Shown: one piece after another, positions 5,621 to 7,166 of the stretch
Position numbering within the stretch: position 1 is the stretch's first letter
Layout of the letters: every line of letters begins with the position of its first letter
Assembly (NCBI GenBank): GCA_046597185.1
Contig: JBKJLF010000118.1
Coordinates: forward strand, 1 to 7,166
Reading direction: 5' to 3'
Length of the DNA: 7,166 nucleotides
From: CAMBDR01 sp046597185
Lineage (GTDB): Bacteria > Pseudomonadota > Gammaproteobacteria > Burkholderiales > Burkholderiaceae_D
The notes under the pieces: model-generated
Database searches by the model: none
The model's input: only the letters and a program-made list of their open reading frames with translations
What the model was told of the DNA's origin: nothing
Made by a program: the position numbers and the translations under genes

Positions 5621-6313
5621 CTGGCGGTTCTTCCACCACCAAACCAGCCCCACTACCCACAACAGCCGTATCGTAATTATCGCGCCACAAATCAAAGCAC
5701 CATTCCCACACATTGCCATGCATTTGATATAACCCCCAGGCATTGGCTGGCAACGCTTTTACTGGCACCGTTTTTTGGCGATACTCGCCCTCTTTTGCGT
5801 CGCGATAAGGAAAATTGCCGTCGTAATTCACGTGGTCGGTATCAATATTTTCCCCAAAATAAAACTGCGTGGTCGTGCCAGCGCGGCAGGCATATTCCCA
5901 TTCTTGTTCGGTCGGCAAGGCAGGCTCGCAATCTGGCAGGCGCGCAGCCAGTTTTTGCAAAAATTCCTGCACCATCAACCAACTAACCTTTTCCACCGGG
6001 TGTTCCGGGCCGCCGCCATTTTCAGCATCAAATCGGCTCGGGTTGTCGCCCATCACTTCTTGCCACAAAGCTTGGGTGCAGGCAGTATCGGCCATCCAGA
6101 AACCGCCATCCAGCGTTACAAGATGTTGCGGGCCTTCGTCAGCCCAACGACCCTCTTCATCTTCGGGCGAACCCATCATAAAACTACCGCCTCCACCCAG
6201 CGCATGCGCTGCAGCAAACCATGGCGCTGCTTACTGGCCGGATCACGCTCGCGCAATTCAATCTCTGCCCACAGCCCAAATTCATCCTGCCCCCAACTGC
6301 TGGCCTAGGCCTG
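5610..6313 (-). pseudogene. Broken formylglycine-generating-enzyme-like (SUMF1/FGE) gene
   Basis: The main frame (6179 down to 5610) encodes an FGE-sulfatase domain: MMGSPEDEEGR, DEGPQHLVTLDGGFWMADT, PVEKVSW, PTEQEWEYACRAGT and LYQMHGNVWEWC. Upstream, in another frame (6304 to 6191), is the standard preceding segment ASSWGQDEFGLWAEIEL...QRMRWVE, which rejoins GSFMMGS if one base is restored at 6189-6190. Just before it, TAG (6307-6305) stands where FGE relatives have Trp in a WAsaWG-type segment, so it looks like a TGG-to-TAG change, preceded by GQA. The 3' side is also lost: after NYDTAVVGSG the expected RVLRGGSW block and the C-terminal half are missing, and the frame stops at 5610 inside the Rpn remnant. 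With three independent lesions this is a pseudogene. Its original role (sulfatase maturation or a variant modifier/binding domain) cannot be told. Confidence 0.85.
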
Positions 6314-6369
6314 CCCTTTACCCGAAAATAATAACTGAACAAATCAAATGAAGTGGTTTATATGGATGA

Positions 6370-6805
6370 ATGATAAAACAAAACCAAATTAAACGCGTTC
6401 TGGCACTGCCGGATTCTGTCGCAACCGTGCAGCAATTCGTTGCTGGCGGCGCTCGTAACCGATCAACCCTTGCCGAAGCAGTGTGCGAGCACTTCGGTTT
6501 TTTAAATCCACAAGGACGCGCCCAAACAAGTGGTTGCCTGAAGGCATTGCGGGATATGGCGCGTTCCGGGCAAGATCCGCAAAGGCCATGAGGTGCGCGG
6601 CCTGGGTATGCCAGTCGATGCACCCCACGCGGTGCCTGCACAGACCGAAGAGGTGCAAGGGTTGCGCCTGACCCGGGTCGATGCGCAGGAGCAAATGCGG
6701 GTGTGGAACCAAATGATGAAGGACGAACATCCACAGGGTGCCGGGCCGCTGGTGGTGATGCAGGTGCGTTCTGTGCAGCGGCACAGGGGACAAAGCCATG
6801 ATTAA
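6370..6805 (+). pseudogene. DruA-like (DUF4338) N-terminal part of IS4-type transposase, frameshifted
   Basis: Frame 1 (6370-6570) encodes VLALPDSVATVQQFV, RSTLAEAVCEHFGFLNPQGR and TSGCLKALRDMARSG. This is the helix-turn-helix-like N-terminal module (R..L...vCe..gw....G......l..L...G) of DUF4338/DruA proteins. It then hits TGA at 6589. Homology continues in the next frame: KIRKGHEVRGLGMPVDAP (from 6572), EEVQGLRLTRVDAQEQMRVW and MMKDEHPQGAGPLV. A single extra base near 6568-6571 (GGGC before AAGATC) explains the shift. After GAGPLVVMQVR (to about 6766), where relatives continue with a GRQLRYL-like block, similarity ends and the frame stops at 6803-6805. DUF4338 is the family of the Druantia defence protein DruA, but here it appears as part of a transposase relic, not a defence operon. 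Confidence 0.65.
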
Positions 6806-7166
6806 AACTTACTACAGGTTATTAGACAAGCCGGATGATTCAATGGCCAACCCAAAGGCGACCCTGCGCCCGCATCGTGACCGTACCATTGGGCGGATGA
6901 AGGGGCAAAAAGTCGTCTTGTGCATTCAGGACGGCACCAAGTTAAATTATTCAGGATTGACGCAATGCACCGGATTGGGGGTGATCGGCAGCAACCAGAC
7001 CGGTGCCAGCAGTGGCGGACTGAATTTGCACACCACGTTTGTGATCAATACAGAAGGGTTGCCGCTGGGCATACTGGATGCGCAATTTAGCGCACCGCAG
7101 CCCAAGGCAGAACTTGATGTACGGTATCTGCAAGTCACATTACCCTCACCAAAGCAGGACAAGGAA
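6774..7166 (+). pseudogene. IS4/Tn5-like transposase domain fragment, 3'-partial
   Basis: The frame is open from at least 6774 to the window's end. It reads GDKAMIKTYYRLLDKPDDS (from 6786), a segment of polar residues, PHRDRTIGRMKGQKVVLCIQDG, LNYSGLTQCTGLGVIGSNQTGA, LNLHTTFVINTEGLPLGIL and then a variable tail. The Asp in VLCIQDG (at 6930-6932) is the expected first residue of the DDE catalytic triad of IS4/Tn5 transposases; the other two would lie beyond 7166. The N-terminal DNA-binding part usually found before the GD.A..K.YYRL block is missing. An ATG at 6798 could in principle restart translation, with no convincing ribosome-binding site. Upstream the frame joins the DruA-like part through a deletion at about 6766-6774. 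Confidence 0.7.

Larger units (their letters stand above)
6370..7166 (+). mobile_element. Decayed IS4-family insertion sequence, runs off the window
   Basis: This segment holds pieces of one long transposase-type protein in order: a DruA-like (DUF4338) N-terminal region in two frames, then the start of an IS4/Tn5-type transposase domain open to the last base. As I recall, these two parts are fused in one transposase in many Burkholderiales and Rhodocyclales elements, with a few hundred residues between the blocks seen here. The intervening part is absent, so the copy is internally deleted. I could not identify a left terminal inverted repeat or target duplication in the 57 bases between the SUMF1 remnant and 6370, and the right end is outside the window. 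Confidence 0.65.

Noticed and set aside
5201..5986. A 261-codon open frame on the + strand that overlaps the end of the exported-protein gene
   Set aside because: Only codons from about 5291 to 5620 resemble a protein family (Rpn/DUF4351). The start overlaps the upstream gene and a hairpin, and the tail is antisense to the FGE-like remnant.
5775..6308. Long + strand open frames across the FGE-like region
   Set aside because: They are antisense shadows; the minus strand carries clear FGE motifs such as MHGNVWEWC.
6370..6805. An intact Druantia-type anti-phage defence gene
   Set aside because: The DruA-like part is frameshifted and truncated, is followed by a transposase domain, and no other Druantia components (e.g. 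the large helicase DruE) are present.
1..7166. CRISPR arrays, tRNA or rRNA genes
   Set aside because: I saw no regularly spaced repeats and no tRNA-like cloverleaf or rRNA sequence on either strand.

Overview
The window looks like a betaproteobacterial chromosome, most likely Burkholderiales (Oxalobacteraceae-like). This rests on three things: the nusB-ribH-ribB order with a RibB whose C-terminal GTP cyclohydrolase II-like domain is degenerate, a Burkholderiales-type NusB and SLT-domain protein, and a secreted hydrolase that closely resembles the PHB depolymerase PhaZ7 of Paucimonas lemoignei. The genus is inference; no rRNA or other marker is present.

Left part (1-2815): the 3' part of a lytic transglycosylase (SLT) gene on the + strand ends at a strong hairpin terminator. 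It converges on a compact minus-strand operon, ribBX-ribH-nusB. RibBX makes dihydroxybutanone phosphate and RibH condenses it into lumazine, so two consecutive riboflavin steps are encoded together with the antitermination factor NusB. The first riboflavin enzyme, a genuine GTP cyclohydrolase II, must lie elsewhere because the C-terminal domain here has lost the zinc cysteines.

Middle part (2816-5285): a 178-bp divergent intergenic region separates ribBX from a small DUF423 membrane protein. A 39-bp gap follows, then a secreted PhaZ7-type depolymerase with signal peptide, Ser-Asp-His triad and ten cysteines. After a 199-bp spacer with a tandem repeat, a hairpin and a plausible promoter comes a second exported protein of 180 aa with no firm family.

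Right part (5286-7166): a gene graveyard with no intact gene. It holds the C-terminal remnant of an Rpn/YhgA-like nuclease-transposase (DUF4351 tail); a formylglycine-generating-enzyme-like (SUMF1) gene on the opposite strand, broken by a nonsense codon, a one-base deletion and loss of its 3' half; and an IS4-family transposase whose DruA-like (DUF4338) N-terminal region is frameshifted and fused by a large internal deletion to the start of the transposase domain. The last runs off the window. I see no clearly new intact system. The most interesting intact item is the PhaZ7-like depolymerase with its exported neighbour; the most interesting decayed item is the DruA-like/IS4 element.
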